The notes under the pieces were generated by a model. The model worked only from the letters and a program-made list of their open reading frames with translations. It was not told where the DNA came from and made no database searches. Shown here piece by piece: positions 49,726-61,667 of a DNA stretch of 64,000 nt (positions within the stretch are counted from its first letter, which is position 1; the number at the start of each line of letters is the position of its first letter). Position numbers and translations under genes: made by a program. The DNA lies in NCBI GenBank assembly GCA_017893485.1, contig JACEHZ010000375.1, positions 1 to 64,000 on the forward strand. Direction: 5' to 3'. The stretch is from Hemerocallis citrina. Taxonomy: Eukaryota; Streptophyta; Magnoliopsida; Asparagales; Asphodelaceae.

Positions 49726-49747
49726 CCACCCCTACTTTCGTTAATTA

Positions 49748-50265
49748 CAACTAGTATAATGTACGTGCGATGCACGCCTACTAAAAGCATAGTCATTAAA
49801 TTAAATAGATATATATCAAATAAAAAAAAAAGGTTTATATTTGAATATTTTGATTTGGATGACACATACGGTACACGTATATATTGTTGGATTTAGTTTG
49901 GATTTGTATTGCACGGGTTTATTTAGTTACAAAGTTAGGTTGTTTGGTTACAAATCCCAACTCTCCCATTAAAGTAGTAAAGATAAAAACAAACAAAAAA
50001 AAAATATCTATTTAAAACGTGCAACGCACCCTCAAAACAATTTTATAATATTTTTTTAACATTAAACATAGTTGCACGTACAACTAAAATTCTACTTATA
50101 AATATATGCATTGCACGTACAAATTGTAGTTTTTCCTTCAAAATATTTTTCCGAATTACGTCCAACGCACGTCCAACTCCAAAACTATTTCTTAACACGT
50201 ATATCGCACGTGAAAATCCTTAAACTCTTATCAAAACGTACACTGCACGTGAAAAATACTAGTAT
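49748..50265 (+). mobile_element. Helitron-like non-autonomous repeat
   Basis: The start region ACTAGTATAATGTACGTGCG resembles the TCTCTACTAGTAATTTACGTG start at 56573. The far end has a GTACACTGCACGTG hairpin-like stretch followed by AAAAATACTAGT, a C-T-A-G end before T as in Helitrons. TGCACGT/ACGTGCA strings recur throughout. No coding sequence. Confidence 0.35.
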
Positions 50266-50324
50266 AATATAATTGAATAGTCTCCGAGGATGGGTTTTTT
50301 AACATAAAATTTCAATAAACCTAC

Positions 50325-51214
50325 TTAGGGCTATTCACACTTCGATTAAAACCGACTACCGAATCGAACCGAACCGAACCGAACCGAACCGAAATTTGCC
50401 TATTTGGTTCGGGTTTTCGGTTTTCGGGTAGGTTTATATCCGAACCAGAGTTTTTATAGAATGTTCGGGTCGATTTTTTGTTGGCATTTGAGTAAACCGA
50501 ACAGAAGAAAAAAAAAATCGAATTATATTTTAGCCCAAATATTCCTAGCCCTAAGATCTAGGGTTAACAATATCTGAGGGTTCTCTTTTTGGCCCAAATA
50601 CATTCCTTTCTCTCTAGTCTCTCATATCTCAAATTCTCAATGCCTCTCTCTCTCAGTATCTCGACTCTCTCTCACTCTCATAAACTTCTAACCCTAGCGG
50701 CGACTGTGGCACTCACTTCAGCTTTGAGCTCTCTACTTCTCCTCTTACTCTCAAAATCGTCATTACCCAAAATCCCACGCAGCGTCGCAGCCCCCTTTTT
50801 TAGCTTTCTGACTCTCCCTCGCCGACAACTTTCGACCTCGGCTCTCCATACTGATACTCCCACACTGCCCCCTTTCCTTCTCTGCCTTTAGAATTCACGA
50901 CCTCCCGATCCTACCCCCACTCCCGTCCCTCGATCTATCCTCGTAGTTTCTCTCTCCTCGCAGTGCCTCCCCATCTCAAGCTAAGGTATAAATTAAACTT
51001 GAAATTTCTAAGTGTTGAAATTTATAACTAAAAAATAATAAGTCAATTTTGGTTCATACTTTTATTGGGTTTAAATTTGTAGATTTGATTTGAAGTCTTG
51101 CCTGACTTTGTGGTTGATTGGTTGTAGAATTGTAATGGTAGTGTACTATGTACTAGACTACTAGTGTGGTTGACTGGTTATAGTGGTAGTGTACTAGTCT
51201 AGTGTGGTACTAGT
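50325..51214 (+). mobile_element. 5' non-coding part of a decayed hAT element
   Basis: Begins near TTAGGGCTATTCACA with GAACC/CGGTT subterminal repeats (five GAACC in a row near 50365-50390, then GGTTTTCGG copies). It continues through a CT-rich leader to the transposase start. A matching right end could not be found. Confidence 0.5.
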
Positions 51215-51724
51215 ATGGATTTTGATATGGATAGTAGGGATCGTGAGGATTCAGATTCCATTAGCACTAATAATTTAAGTCGAACAGAAGAAAGTACGCA
51301 ACCCTCACAAAGTACTAGATAAGCAATTAAATCCAGGCCGAAGTTTGACTGCATTTTACTAAGATCAATGACTTAGATGGAAGTGTGAAAGCGTGGTGTA
51401 ATTATTGTGGAAAACCGTTTAATGCCAATACTTAAAAAAATGGGGCAATAGCTTTGAAAAATTGCATGGGTATTTATCGGGCTAATCCACACAATAAAGA
51501 GACTTCCTAAAATCTATTGAGTTTACAACCGGTTCAAAAAGGTTAAAAGAGGGAGGGTGTCTTAACAAATTGGAGATTTAACCAAGATGAAGCTAGGAAG
51601 GGCTAGCATATATAGTGATAGTGAATGAGCTACCATTTAGTCATGTTGAGCATCATGGGTTCCGCAAATTCATGTCTACTTGTTGTCCTATGTTTCATAT
51701 TCCTTCACGTTCGACAATCACAAG
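51215..51724 (+). pseudogene. Decayed hAT transposase, N-terminal part
   Basis: Starts M-D-F-D-M-D-S-R-D-R-E-D. It includes a BED-finger remnant with C-N-Y-C-G-K (about 51395-51420) and HVEHHGFRKFMSTCCPMFHI near 51650, typical of plant hAT transposases. Several stops. The frame is interrupted at 51725 by a solo LTR and resumes at 54393. Confidence 0.7.
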
Positions 51725-53231
51725 TGTAACGCCCCGAATTCCAAATAAGACCGAATTCGAGATTCCACAGGATCTTTACACTTCACTTCGTACAATTTTA
51801 CAAGGAAATTTGAACATTTCATCATACATCAGAGTCCTTTACATTTATTTACACAGCGGAAAATAAAATGAAGTACAACAATGAAAATAATATACAACTT
51901 GCAACATCTTTAACATGTAATTAATCAATAACATCATATCAACTTTATATCTTCATGAAAATCCAACTCCTGCAAAATAAACTGTGGGTACGTCAGTTAC
52001 TTACAACTGACGAAAATGTTATACTCGGTCATCCTCTTTATGCCGTAAATATAACGATCTCAATACTTTAACAAACCACAAACTTGAATGCATGCAATTA
52101 AAGTGTTAAATATGACTACTCTAAACATGTAAGTGTATGCAATGCCTTAATGCCTAATGCAGATATTATATACTAGGATGACACTAATGCATACTTGTTC
52201 GGATTATATACATCCCATACTACATAAGTCCGAGGGCAAGCACCTACGTACTCCACAATAAAGGGTTCGATCCCTTGCCATGACAAACTACCCAGTAATA
52301 AAACAAAGTTGAGACGTTCCACGAGTATGGATCCCAGTCCCGGAAAACCACCGTAGTAAATCCACCGCCCAACTGTTATACAGACTCCTCATCGTGCGAA
52401 CCTCCCGCAAGTTCTCCTCTAGCCCCGGTATACGTATATACATTGGAGTACGGCAAACTATCCGCCCGACTACGCATAGTTCCGGATTTAAAATAAAAGC
52501 TTGTCTCCCACGAGGCAACCATAGTTCCGGAATCTACCGCCCGACTGGGTCTATAGTCCCGGAGAACCACCGCAGTAAATCCACCGCCCTACTATATAGA
52601 GTGCCCCACTTATGTTTGCCTAGGTTTTACTACATCTTCACTTAGTGTCTAGTTCTTAAGTTCAAAACATGAATAATTTATCATACCTAGAGTTAGTTTT
52701 TACCCCCTTCCGAACTTAATCACAAATACCGAGATAGCTCCATGGCAAATCTCAAAATATAACTCAAATCAACAATGCCGGTACCTGGGGTCTTACTAAA
52801 CTCTAAATCACAACCTTTCATGTACAAGAATCCATGGGTACTCATACCCTTCAATAATCATGTCTTAACTCAAAGTATTATTATCTTCAACTTATTCACA
52901 ATTGGTTCAATGTCTTATCTTAACATTTATTCACAATGTCTCATTTTAATACTACTCATGATTCTTTTATTCATTTACAACTCAAAATAAAACAATATTT
53001 CTTTTCATGAACATAGATTCATCACTTGAAATCTTATTAGCAATTTAAGCTCATAAAATGTCTCAACTCACATCAAAATATTGCTTAAACCAAATAAGAG
53101 TGTAGTCCCTTCAAGAGAATCAATCCACACAACAATATTTTACTCTTCTTCTAAAATAATGTCATACTCTTCAATAATTAGTTTTTTAAAACACATTTTC
53201 TTCTATCTCAATTTCTCCTTTTAATTTCTCA

Positions 53232-53400
53232 ACTAGTAATTTACATGTGCGATGCACGTTTTAATAATTTCAAAAAATAAAAATAAAATTTCTAACGTAG
53301 AGAGGATTCGAACCGGAAACTTTTTTATATTAATTATGTGCGTGCGTTGTACATGTTGGTAGAATGAAAAAATCACAAATGACACTAAGACCTTCTTTTT
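53232..53400 (+). mobile_element. Helitron-like small repeat in solo LTR G
   Basis: TCTCAACTAGTAATTTACAT start, then GTGCGATGCACG, a GGATTCGAACC string (tRNA T-arm or box-B-like on the minus strand) and a GACACTAAGACCTTCT segment. It is the same family as 56574-56746. Confidence 0.45.
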
Positions 53401-53748
53401 CCTCTCTCTATTTTGTTTATTTTAAGTGTGAAATGAGAAGAAAAACTAAGGTGTATTTATAGGACAAAGTGAGGGTCTAAATTGCATATTTATCCACCTA
53501 ATAAATTACTCAACTTTTCATTATCTTAACTCCCATAACCCCAAACTCTTCACTTCTCCACCTCTCCACATACTCAACTCCCGGCCTCTCTCCTTCTATA
53601 ACCGATGTCCACTCTTCAAAAGCATGGTGACGTCATCACCCAACAACCAGCACAACAAAATGTGTTGTTGCTCCTCAATGTGGGCCACCCACCTCTCATT
53701 CATTTTTCATTTTAATTACAATATATGCCATAGCTCCTTATACGAACA

Positions 53749-53752
<4 letters not shown>

Positions 53753-53832
<80 letters not shown>
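53753..53832. repeat. (AT)n microsatellite, about 40 units
   Basis: Pure AT dinucleotides within solo LTR G; the Tyr-Ile open frame across it is not a gene. Confidence 0.95.
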
Positions 53833-53835
<3 letters not shown>

Positions 53836-54392
53836 TTTGAAATTACGGGGTGTTACACACACTCCGAAATTTATTTTGAAAACAAATACTCTTCAATATG
53901 CACACCGAAATACGTGCGTCGCACGTAAAATATAAAAATACGAAATTCAGTTTTATTAACAAAAAAATGTTAAAGATAATAAAGAATACAATATAAGAAA
54001 ATATATTTATTTATTTTATAGATTTCACGACGTAATTGCTACGTACGTAGAAAACACATGCATTATACGTATAAAATTGTTTTAATCAAAATAGAGAGAA
54101 AATGAATTTCCAGTTATAAAAAATAGATTTGAATACTAAAATAATTAATTGAAACACATAGGAAATATTACACGTAGCAGTACAAACACATAATCGATAC
54201 GTGCATCAAAAATATGTAAAAATACAGAGATTGAAATTTAATATTTTAGTTGATTTAAATATGATAAAATATATGGAGAATGTTTAAATAATCAGAAATC
54301 ACAATACGTAATGAAAACATGTTACAAAATACACGTGCGTAACACACAAGGGCAAAATTGTCATTTCCAATTTTACGGGGTGTTACAACAAG

Positions 54393-55897
54393 AGACATTT
54401 ATGAATTGTATGTTAATGAGAAGAGGTTATTGAAAAAATTATTGAAATAAACATGTCAAAAATTATCCATCACCACAGATACTTGGACCTCTTTGCAGAG
54501 AATTAATTATATGTGTATCACTGTCCACTTCATTGACAATAATTGGAAAATGCACAATAAGATTCTGAATTTTTGTCCAATTTCTACTCATAAAGGTGAG
54601 GGGTTAAGCATTGCAGTTGAAAATGCTTATTAGATTGGGGTATTAATAAAGTATATTCAATAACAGTTGATAATGCAAGCGCAAATAATGTTATGGTTAA
54701 TCACTTGAAGAAGAAAATTAACAATTGGGGGCATAGTATTTTTAATTGCAAGTATCTTTATATGAGGTGTGTTGCACATATAATAAATCTTATAGTTCAG
54801 GATGAGATAAAGGAAATGGAAAAATCAGTTTCTCGAGTTTATTCGGCAGTGAAATATGTTAGACAATCCCCTTCTCGTATAAGAAAATTTAAGGAATGTA
54901 TTGAGATTGAAAAGATTAAGAGTAAGCGCATTTTATGCCTTGATGTTGCCACTAGGTGGAATTCCACATATCTTATGTTGGATACGGCGGAGAAATTTGA
55001 AAGAGCTTTTGAAAGATTTAATGATATGAATCCTTTCTTTAGGAGTGACTTGGAGGAAGGGATTCTCGATGATGATGATTGGGCTAATGTAAGGCGACTT
55101 ATACAATTTTTAGAGCACTTTTATAATCTCACTTTGAAGGTATCAGGATCTTTGTAGGTGTCTGCTAATAATTTTTTCCCCGAGTTAGATGAAGTTGATT
55201 GTCTTTTGAAATAGTGGGAAAACAAGTGTTGATCCGAATTTAGCTACAATGGATTTTAAAATAAGAGACAAATATAACAGATATTGGGGAACTCTGGATA
55301 AGGTAAACTGCACAATCTATGTCTTGCTGTGATGCTAGATCCTAGGCATAAAATGAGATTTGTGGAGTTTGCTTTTTTATGACAGTATGATGATGATGGA
55401 GAATTGGCCGCAATAAACGTGAACTCTATCAAGGAGGTTGTTGTTGAGTTTTGCAATGAGTACAAAAGAAAATCTGATCCAGTCATAACCACTTTATCCT
55501 CTTGTAACACTTCTAGTACTTCAGCTACTTTTGGTTCGGAAAGGATAACTATTTATAAACAATCTTATAAGAGATATAAGAAAGAAGATGGAGGTGGAGA
55601 TTCTAAATCTGAATTGGATAAGTATTTGGCAGAAGAATGTGAGGATGAAGCAGAAGAATTTCAAATTCTTGATTGGTGGAGGAAACATGAAATCGGATTC
55701 ATATTCTTACTCAAATGGAAAGAGATGTTTTGGTTGTCCCTATTTCAACTGTTACTTCAGAATCATCATTTAGCACCATCAGACGCATACTTGACACATT
55801 TAAGAGGTCATTGACTCCTAAGCTAGTACAAACGCTTGTGTGTGCACAAGATTGGCTACGGTCCGATATTGATTCCACTTTTCACGAGTTTACATAA
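54393..55897 (+). pseudogene. Decayed hAT transposase, catalytic and C-terminal parts
   Basis: Resumes exactly after solo LTR G. Motifs are TTDTWTSLQRINYMC, HFIDNNWKMHNKILNF, then YMRCVAHIINLIVQDEIKEM and CLDVATRWNSTYLMLDTAEK (54770-55000). The C-terminal dimerisation block is TSESSFSTIRRILDTFKRSL with LVCAQDWLRSDI near 55770-55865. Stops at about 54632, 55155 and later, plus frameshifts, make it inactive. Confidence 0.8.
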
Positions 55898-57000
55898 AAT
55901 TCATTCCACTTTCTATCTCTTTTCTTTTTTTTCTTTTTCTTTTTTTTGTTTGCTATACTATCGAATAAAAATAGTTGCGGTTTGTCTACTTCATCCAAAA
56001 TTATTGTTTCTGATCATTTTTAAGGGTATTTCAACCTAAACTATTCATGTTTTTTTTTCTAATGATTTAAAAAAATTAATTAGGGATTTTGGTTTTTTAG
56101 GCGATGATGTCATAATGTTTTAAAAAAAATTAAAATTTAAATCCCTATTTAAGAAAAGTAGTATGAGTTTTCCGTCACTTACTATAGGAGTATAATGGTC
56201 TAAACAGCTTAAATTTAACAAATAAAATAACTAAATTGCAAACTATAACTACTTTAGTTCAATAGTATTGTAAACAACAACAAAAAAGGTAGTGTGGATT
56301 TCCTGGAAACTCGCAAAATGTTGAGTGGGTTTACTAAAATTTTTCCATTTTAAAACCTCTTCAATAGTAATTGTTGGAGAAATTAGATTACTTAATCATT
56401 TTTTTATAATTAATTGTTCTTGGGTAAGTATTATATTGGGAATAAGTCAATAAATATCTCATCATTTTTATTTTAATTAATAAACCTTTCAAAGTTAATT
56501 TTGAATTTTTTTTAAAAAAACTCCTTTTTATCATAATGTTGTCTCAAAATGTCCATTTTATATTTGAATTATCTCTACTAGTAATTTACGTGTGCAATGC
56601 TCGTCTTAATAAATATAGTTTTTTTTATAAAAAAATTCAGACGGAGTTTTGGCTTGAACCTAAGATCTCTTTTATAATAGTTATGCACGTGCGTTACACG
56701 TTTTGATAGATTGACACTAAGGCCTTCTCCCATTATAATATTAGAGATATCTTATATTGTTAGGAGAGAGAGTCTATCTCATATCTTCTTTCTCTATTTT
56801 GAAATAGAGAAATGAGATGAAAAGTAGGGATTAATATTGAACTAACTCGTGCACTAAGCACGATTTTATTAAAAAAACCAAAACAAAATAAAAATCTCAA
56901 TCCCTCAAACATAGTTTCTTCCCCTGCCACTTTCTCAACCTCACAAAATCTCACGTCTCTTTCCATTCTCAACCCCATCCTCTACCTTAGAATTAGATTT
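55877..57000 (+). repeat. Tandem-duplicated hAT 3' tail, copy 1
   Basis: Begins in the last codons of the hAT pseudogene (CCACTTTTCACGAGTTTACA) and is AT-rich after that. About 1.1 kb matches 60402-61667 in the same orientation. Copy 1 contains a small insertion (56574-56746) that copy 2 lacks. Confidence 0.8.
56574..56746 (+). mobile_element. Helitron-like small insertion with empty site in the duplicate copy
   Basis: Starts TCTCTACTAGTAATTTACGT, as Helitron 5' ends do (TCTCTACTA), and ends near TATAATATTAG. The paralogous position near 61405 lacks it (ATTATATCTATATATCTTAT). It contains ACGTGCGTTACACG. The exact 3' end is uncertain by several bases. Confidence 0.5.
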
Positions 57001-57599
57001 TTAAGCAAACGCAATTCAAAAAAAAATAAATTTTTAACGTAAAATTTCAATAAATGTCACGCCCCGCTTCCCAAAAATACGGAATATGAGCACGTAACAA
57101 AAGCCCAGCGAATGATTTTCATCATTCATAAGCTATTCAGGAATCTTTACAACATATCATAGGAATAATCAGAGTTGGGAGCCAGAAAAGTCAATCACAT
57201 GCACATATGAACCAAATACCAACAAGAACACTTGAAATAAAATATATTAATCTCAAATAGTCTTGATCTGAAATACACAATAATTCCTGGGTCACAGTGC
57301 CCAAATACAAGAATAAATCCAAATACATGAATACAATTATTGTTCAAGCAACTACTAAGAATAATCATAACAAGACTCATCACTAATACTTCATGTCACC
57401 AATACCATCTGGAATCTGTTCTCCAAAATCTGCAATTCAACGAATGCAGGAAAGAGGGAAAGGAGAAAAAAATAAGTACCCGTCAATTGCAAGTTACGGG
57501 CTACTTATAATATAGATACAAGTACATGGGGAAACTAACTAATAACATGGCATAAGCATGATAACAAAACATAACAACTAGCATGGTAAGGTGAACAAG

Positions 57600-57755
57600 T
57601 GTAAATGACATGAATCAAGTGTCAAGTAATCAAGTATCATGTAAACATGCATCAAGTGTCAAGTATCATGTAATCATGTATCAAGTGTCAAGTATCATGT
57701 AATCATGTATCAAGTGATCAAGTATCAAGTGTCAAGTAATCATGTTCAAGTCCTG
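57600..57755. repeat. Short tandem repeats in solo LTR F
   Basis: Variants of CATGTATCAAGTGTCAAGTA about 25-28 bp apart, four or more copies. Confidence 0.75.
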
Positions 57756-57884
57756 TATTATTACTATCTAGGTAGCACTTCATGCATCCATCCTTTTACT
57801 ACATGGTTGCTACAGTCAACGCAATTTCATTTTAGATTTCATAGTGAACTATAGAGGGCAGTGTACTCAGGGACAAGAAATCCA

Positions 57885-57962
57885 AATCATATACCAAATT
57901 CCAAATTAACCAAATCATATACCAAATTCCAAATAATCCAAATCATATACCAAATTCCAAAT
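57885..57962. repeat. Short tandem repeat AATCATATACCAAATTCCAA
   Basis: Three near-identical copies, about 25-29 bp apart, in solo LTR F. Confidence 0.75.
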
Positions 57963-60401
57963 ATGGGAAACACGGGCCCCCTTCCGAGTACACGTTTCTG
58001 AATTATCCACTACTAGATCTTTCCCATTAACCCCGGTTTGGTTATTTATTATTATAATCAGGCGTGCATGTATGTATCGCAAAACAAAGCAAGGGTAACA
58101 GGGTATAAACATATATCAGGTTCAGGGTGCAAGATAAACAAGTACAGGTACAAGATAACACATAACAGGGTAAAACAACTAGTTTTCTAATTCAGGACAA
58201 TAAGACAGTGTTGTACTAAAATAGTAATTTTCGTTGCTACAAACATCCAAATATAGATCTGTTGAAGGATCTGGAAAATAAACTTCCACACGAATCCAGC
58301 GAATATAAATAAGTCATATAGTAATTCACAATATCATAACTCAAAATAGGTTTGAATCCAGAAAACATGTTCAGTCAGAAATCAGTAAAACGAATTCTCA
58401 GTCAGGAAAACCTCATCAAAACCTCTCAAATAAATTTAGGAAAAATCTGAGGTATTCCCCTATATGTCTAGAATCAGAATATAAAGTTTCATAATATTCC
58501 AGTAAAATTAGTTTAGTCATCAAAAATAAGAAAACATCAAGAAACGATACTTTGGAAAATCTGGAATTCCCAACACTGCTGTACGAAAACTGAAATATCT
58601 CGCAAGCCATGAAACGAAATCCAAATCCGCCAAAGGGAGATGAGAATAGACAAAATAATTTAACTTTAATATTTCACAAATATTTTTCATACAGTAAAAA
58701 AAATCAGGGTGAAAATAAAATTCTTTACAGAACAGCAAACAAAATACAGCAAGTATAGTTCTTATAAACAAGCATGAAATGGCATCTAAAACTCGTCAAT
58801 AAAATCTACCAAAATTCTAGGTAATTCCTAGATATGTATAGAAAGACTGACCAAAGTTTCAGATCAAAATAATATGTGTAGCACAAGTATCAAAATAATT
58901 AAGTCATCAAAATCATCAAGAACGAAATCTGGAATTTATCTACACCTCTGCAGTAAAACAGTCATAAGTCACTCATACGAAAACGAAATCTAGCAAGGTC
59001 AGAGGGGTTGGAAACCAGACGAAATTCTCTAAAACCCATGTTTTATACCGAAATTAAGTTACTGACTTCAAGACAGTCCAAAACAGTAAACAAAACAGAT
59101 CAACGACAAAATACAGATTTTTCCCTTTAACGACAACTCAACATATATCATACAAAACTTGTTCAAAGCACAACCAAACATGAAATCGAGTCTACCAAGT
59201 GTCCAAACATCATGAATTTGGGTTATTAACATATCTAAAACAAATCTATCACATGGTTCTCTACAAATCACGAATTCTCACAAAAGTCCCACATACATGA
59301 TCAAATCAAGAACAGGTAAAACCTAAGCTAATTCATGTCAAGATTGTGTCATGAGGCAACTATGGTCAATTTTTTACAATAGAGACAAAACCCATCAAAG
59401 ATAACACACACCCGAGTTGTCTCTAGAGCCCAACTACACTATAGGTGGTATTTTTGACTTGTATCAAACAAAGGAATTGGAGTACAAGTTACTTGCCTTA
59501 ACCAAAGATGAAGAACGCTAAAAATCAAGAATAACGGGAATGGATTCCCGACAATGAACAAAACTTACGAACGAAAATCTACGAACGAATGAATCTAAGC
59601 AAACTTGAGTAAAAATCTCCACACGAACAATTCCACCAAGAGAGAGATGATCCAAGAGGGATGATGACAATAGTGGCTTGCGGCCACAAGAGAGATCAAC
59701 ACCGGAGAGGATGAGAGAGACTAGGGATTGTTGTACGGTGGTGTAGGAGATGGTCGGCCAAGGGAGAGATCGGCCAAGGGATGATGGGGGCTCGGGTTTG
59801 GGGGTAGGCTGGGCGTTATTAGGTGGAGGCTAGGGTTTAGGATTAGGGTTTAGGGAGAGAGAGAGAGGGATGAGAGATATATATATAAGAGGATTAGGGT
59901 TAATGGGTAATTGGGTTGTGGGTAATTAGGAGTGGTAGTAGGATTTGTTTAATGGGCATGGACAATGATTAATTTCATAGGATAACAAATATGATTTAAA
60001 TAAAAAATCAAATCGAATAGATAAAGTAATAAATAAATGTAGGATTATATATCAAAATATATATTGATCTACAAGATAGAAATTATTTGAAATACTACAA
60101 ATACAAATAACAATAGAAATAGATTTTTAAATCAACAATCAAGAGTACAGGAATAACAAAAATAACAATAATCATAATAATAAAATAAAAAAATAAAAAA
60201 AATCATAACATAAACCAAAAAAAATCATTGGGAACTAGTTATCAATAAATTATTGATTAAAAATAGGTTTTAACAGAAGATCTAACAACACATTTTAACA
60301 AAAAATTTGAAAGAAGAAAAATTAATTTACAAAAAATTTAAATATAGAAAAATACACATAAAATACGAGTTTGGAGAAACAAGGGTTACAATAAACATAC
60401 T

Positions 60402-61667
60402 CCACTTTTCACGAGTTTACATAAAATTCATTCTACTTTCTATTTATTTATTTATTTTTCGTTTGTTATACTATCAAATAAAAATAGTTGCGGTTTTTCT
60501 ATTTCATCCAAAATTACTGTTTCCGTTCATTTTTAAGGGTATTTCTGCATAAACTATTCATGTTGTTTTTAATGATTAAAAAAACATTTAATTGGGGCTT
60601 TTCTTTTTTTAGGAGATGATCTCATAATGTTTAAAAAATTTTAAAAATTTAAATTTCTAGTTAAAAAAGTAGTATGAGTTTTCTGTCACTTACTATAGGT
60701 GTATAATGGTCTAAACATCTTATTTTTAACAAATAAAATAATTAAATTGTTGCTATACTATCAAATAAAAATAGTTAAAATTTATTTTTCGTTTGCTATA
60801 CTATCAAATAAAAATAGTTGCAGTTTTTCTATTTCATCCAAAATTACTGTTTCCGTTCATTTTTAAGGGTATTTCTACATAAACTATTCATGTTGTTTTT
60901 AATGATTAAAAAAACATTTAATTGGGGCTTTTCTTTTTTTAGGAGATGATCTCATAATGTTTAAAAAATTTAAATTTCTAGTTAAAAAAGTAGTATGAGT
61001 TTTCTGTCACTTACTATAGGAGTATAATGGTCTAAACATCTTAAATTTAACAAATAAAATAATTAAATTGTAAACCACAACTGCTTTAGCTCGATAGTGT
61101 AGCAAACAACAACAAAAAATGGTGGTGTGGGTTTTCTGCAAACTCGTAAAAAGTTGAGTGGGTTTACTAAAATTTTCCCATTTTTAAAACCTTTTGAATA
61201 GTAATTGTTGGAGAAATTAGATTAATTAATCATTTTGATAATTAATTGTTCTTGGATAAGCATTATATTGGGCACAACTCAATGAATGTCCTATCATTTT
61301 CATTTTAATTAATTAACTTTTCAAAGTTTATTTTAAATTTTTTTATAAAAAAAACTCTTTTTTGTCATAATGTTGTCTCAAAATGTTCTTTTTATAATTG
61401 AATTATATCTATATATCTTATATTAATCGGAGAAAGAGTCTACCCCCTCTCTTCTTTCTCTATTTTGAATTAGAGAAATGAGATGAAAAGTAGGGATTCA
61501 TATTTAACTAACTCGTGCACTATGCACGATTTTATTTAAAAAGCAAAACAAAATAAAAATCTAAATCCCTCAAACACAGTCTTTTCCCTTGTCACTTTCT
61601 CAATCTCATAAAATCTCACGTCTCTTTCCAAACCCACTCCCATCCCCTACCTTAAAATTAGATTCTT
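60402..61667 (+). repeat. Tandem-duplicated hAT 3' tail, copy 2
   Basis: Starts CCACTTTTCACGAGTTTACA like copy 1 and follows it to the ACTCGTGCACTATGCACG segment near 61510 and beyond. It contains its own internal duplication (about 60459-60738 repeated at 60783-61040) that copy 1 lacks. Confidence 0.8.
60459..61040 (+). repeat. Internal ~320-bp tandem duplication in copy 2
   Basis: The segment from TTATACTATCAAATAAAAAT to TATAATGGTCTAAACATCTT occurs twice in direct orientation with few differences. Confidence 0.8.

Larger units (their letters stand above)
45914..49733 (-). mobile_element. Complete hAT DNA transposon (3.8 kb)
   Basis: The right end ...TTGCCACCCCT and the left end AAGTGGCAAACGGGCC are inverted ends, the left lacking two G. 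Flanks TCTTTCGT (45906-45913) and ACTTTCGT (49734-49741) agree at 7 of 8. Both subterminal regions are dense with GGGCCGGG and GGGTCGACCCG strings. It encodes one intact transposase. It sits just upstream of the aminopeptidase exon 1. Confidence 0.88.
51725..54387 (-). mobile_element. Solo LTR G (Ty3/Gypsy, Tekay/Del-like) inside the hAT pseudogene
   Basis: Ends TGTAACGCCCCG and CGGGGTGTTACA, with exact 5-bp duplication ACAAG (51720-51724 and 54388-54392). A CTATAAATACACC box on the minus strand near 53453 and the TGTAACACCCCG end imply minus orientation. It contains a long AT microsatellite, a Helitron-like repeat (about 53232-53400) and a second internal copy of the terminal ACGGGGTGTTACA near 53846. 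Confidence 0.85.
57055..60390 (-). mobile_element. Solo LTR F (Ty3/Gypsy, Tekay/Del-like)
   Basis: 3336 bp, with ends TGTCACGCCCCG and GGGTTACA and exact 5-bp duplication ATAAA (57050-57054 and 60391-60395). TATATATATA near 59870 followed on the minus strand by a CTCTCTCTCCCTAAACCC leader implies minus orientation. There is no coding sequence, and internal short tandem repeats at 57600-57760 and 57885-57960. It separates the two copies of the hAT tail. Confidence 0.82.

Noticed and set aside
50589..50891. 100-residue plus-strand frame near CT-rich sequence
   Set aside because: Probably the leader region of the decayed hAT; Ser/Leu-rich only because of CT repeats, with no homology seen.
52288..52570. 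Minus-strand frames in solo LTR G
   Set aside because: Non-coding LTR repeats with CCACCGCCCAACTG-like strings; no protein family recognised.
53294..53312. tRNA-like T-arm string GGATTCGAACC
   Set aside because: No acceptor stem, D-arm or anticodon arm can be folded around it; it is within a small repeat, so no tRNA gene is called.
53624..53935. Tyr-Ile repeat frame
   Set aside because: Translation of the (AT)n microsatellite.
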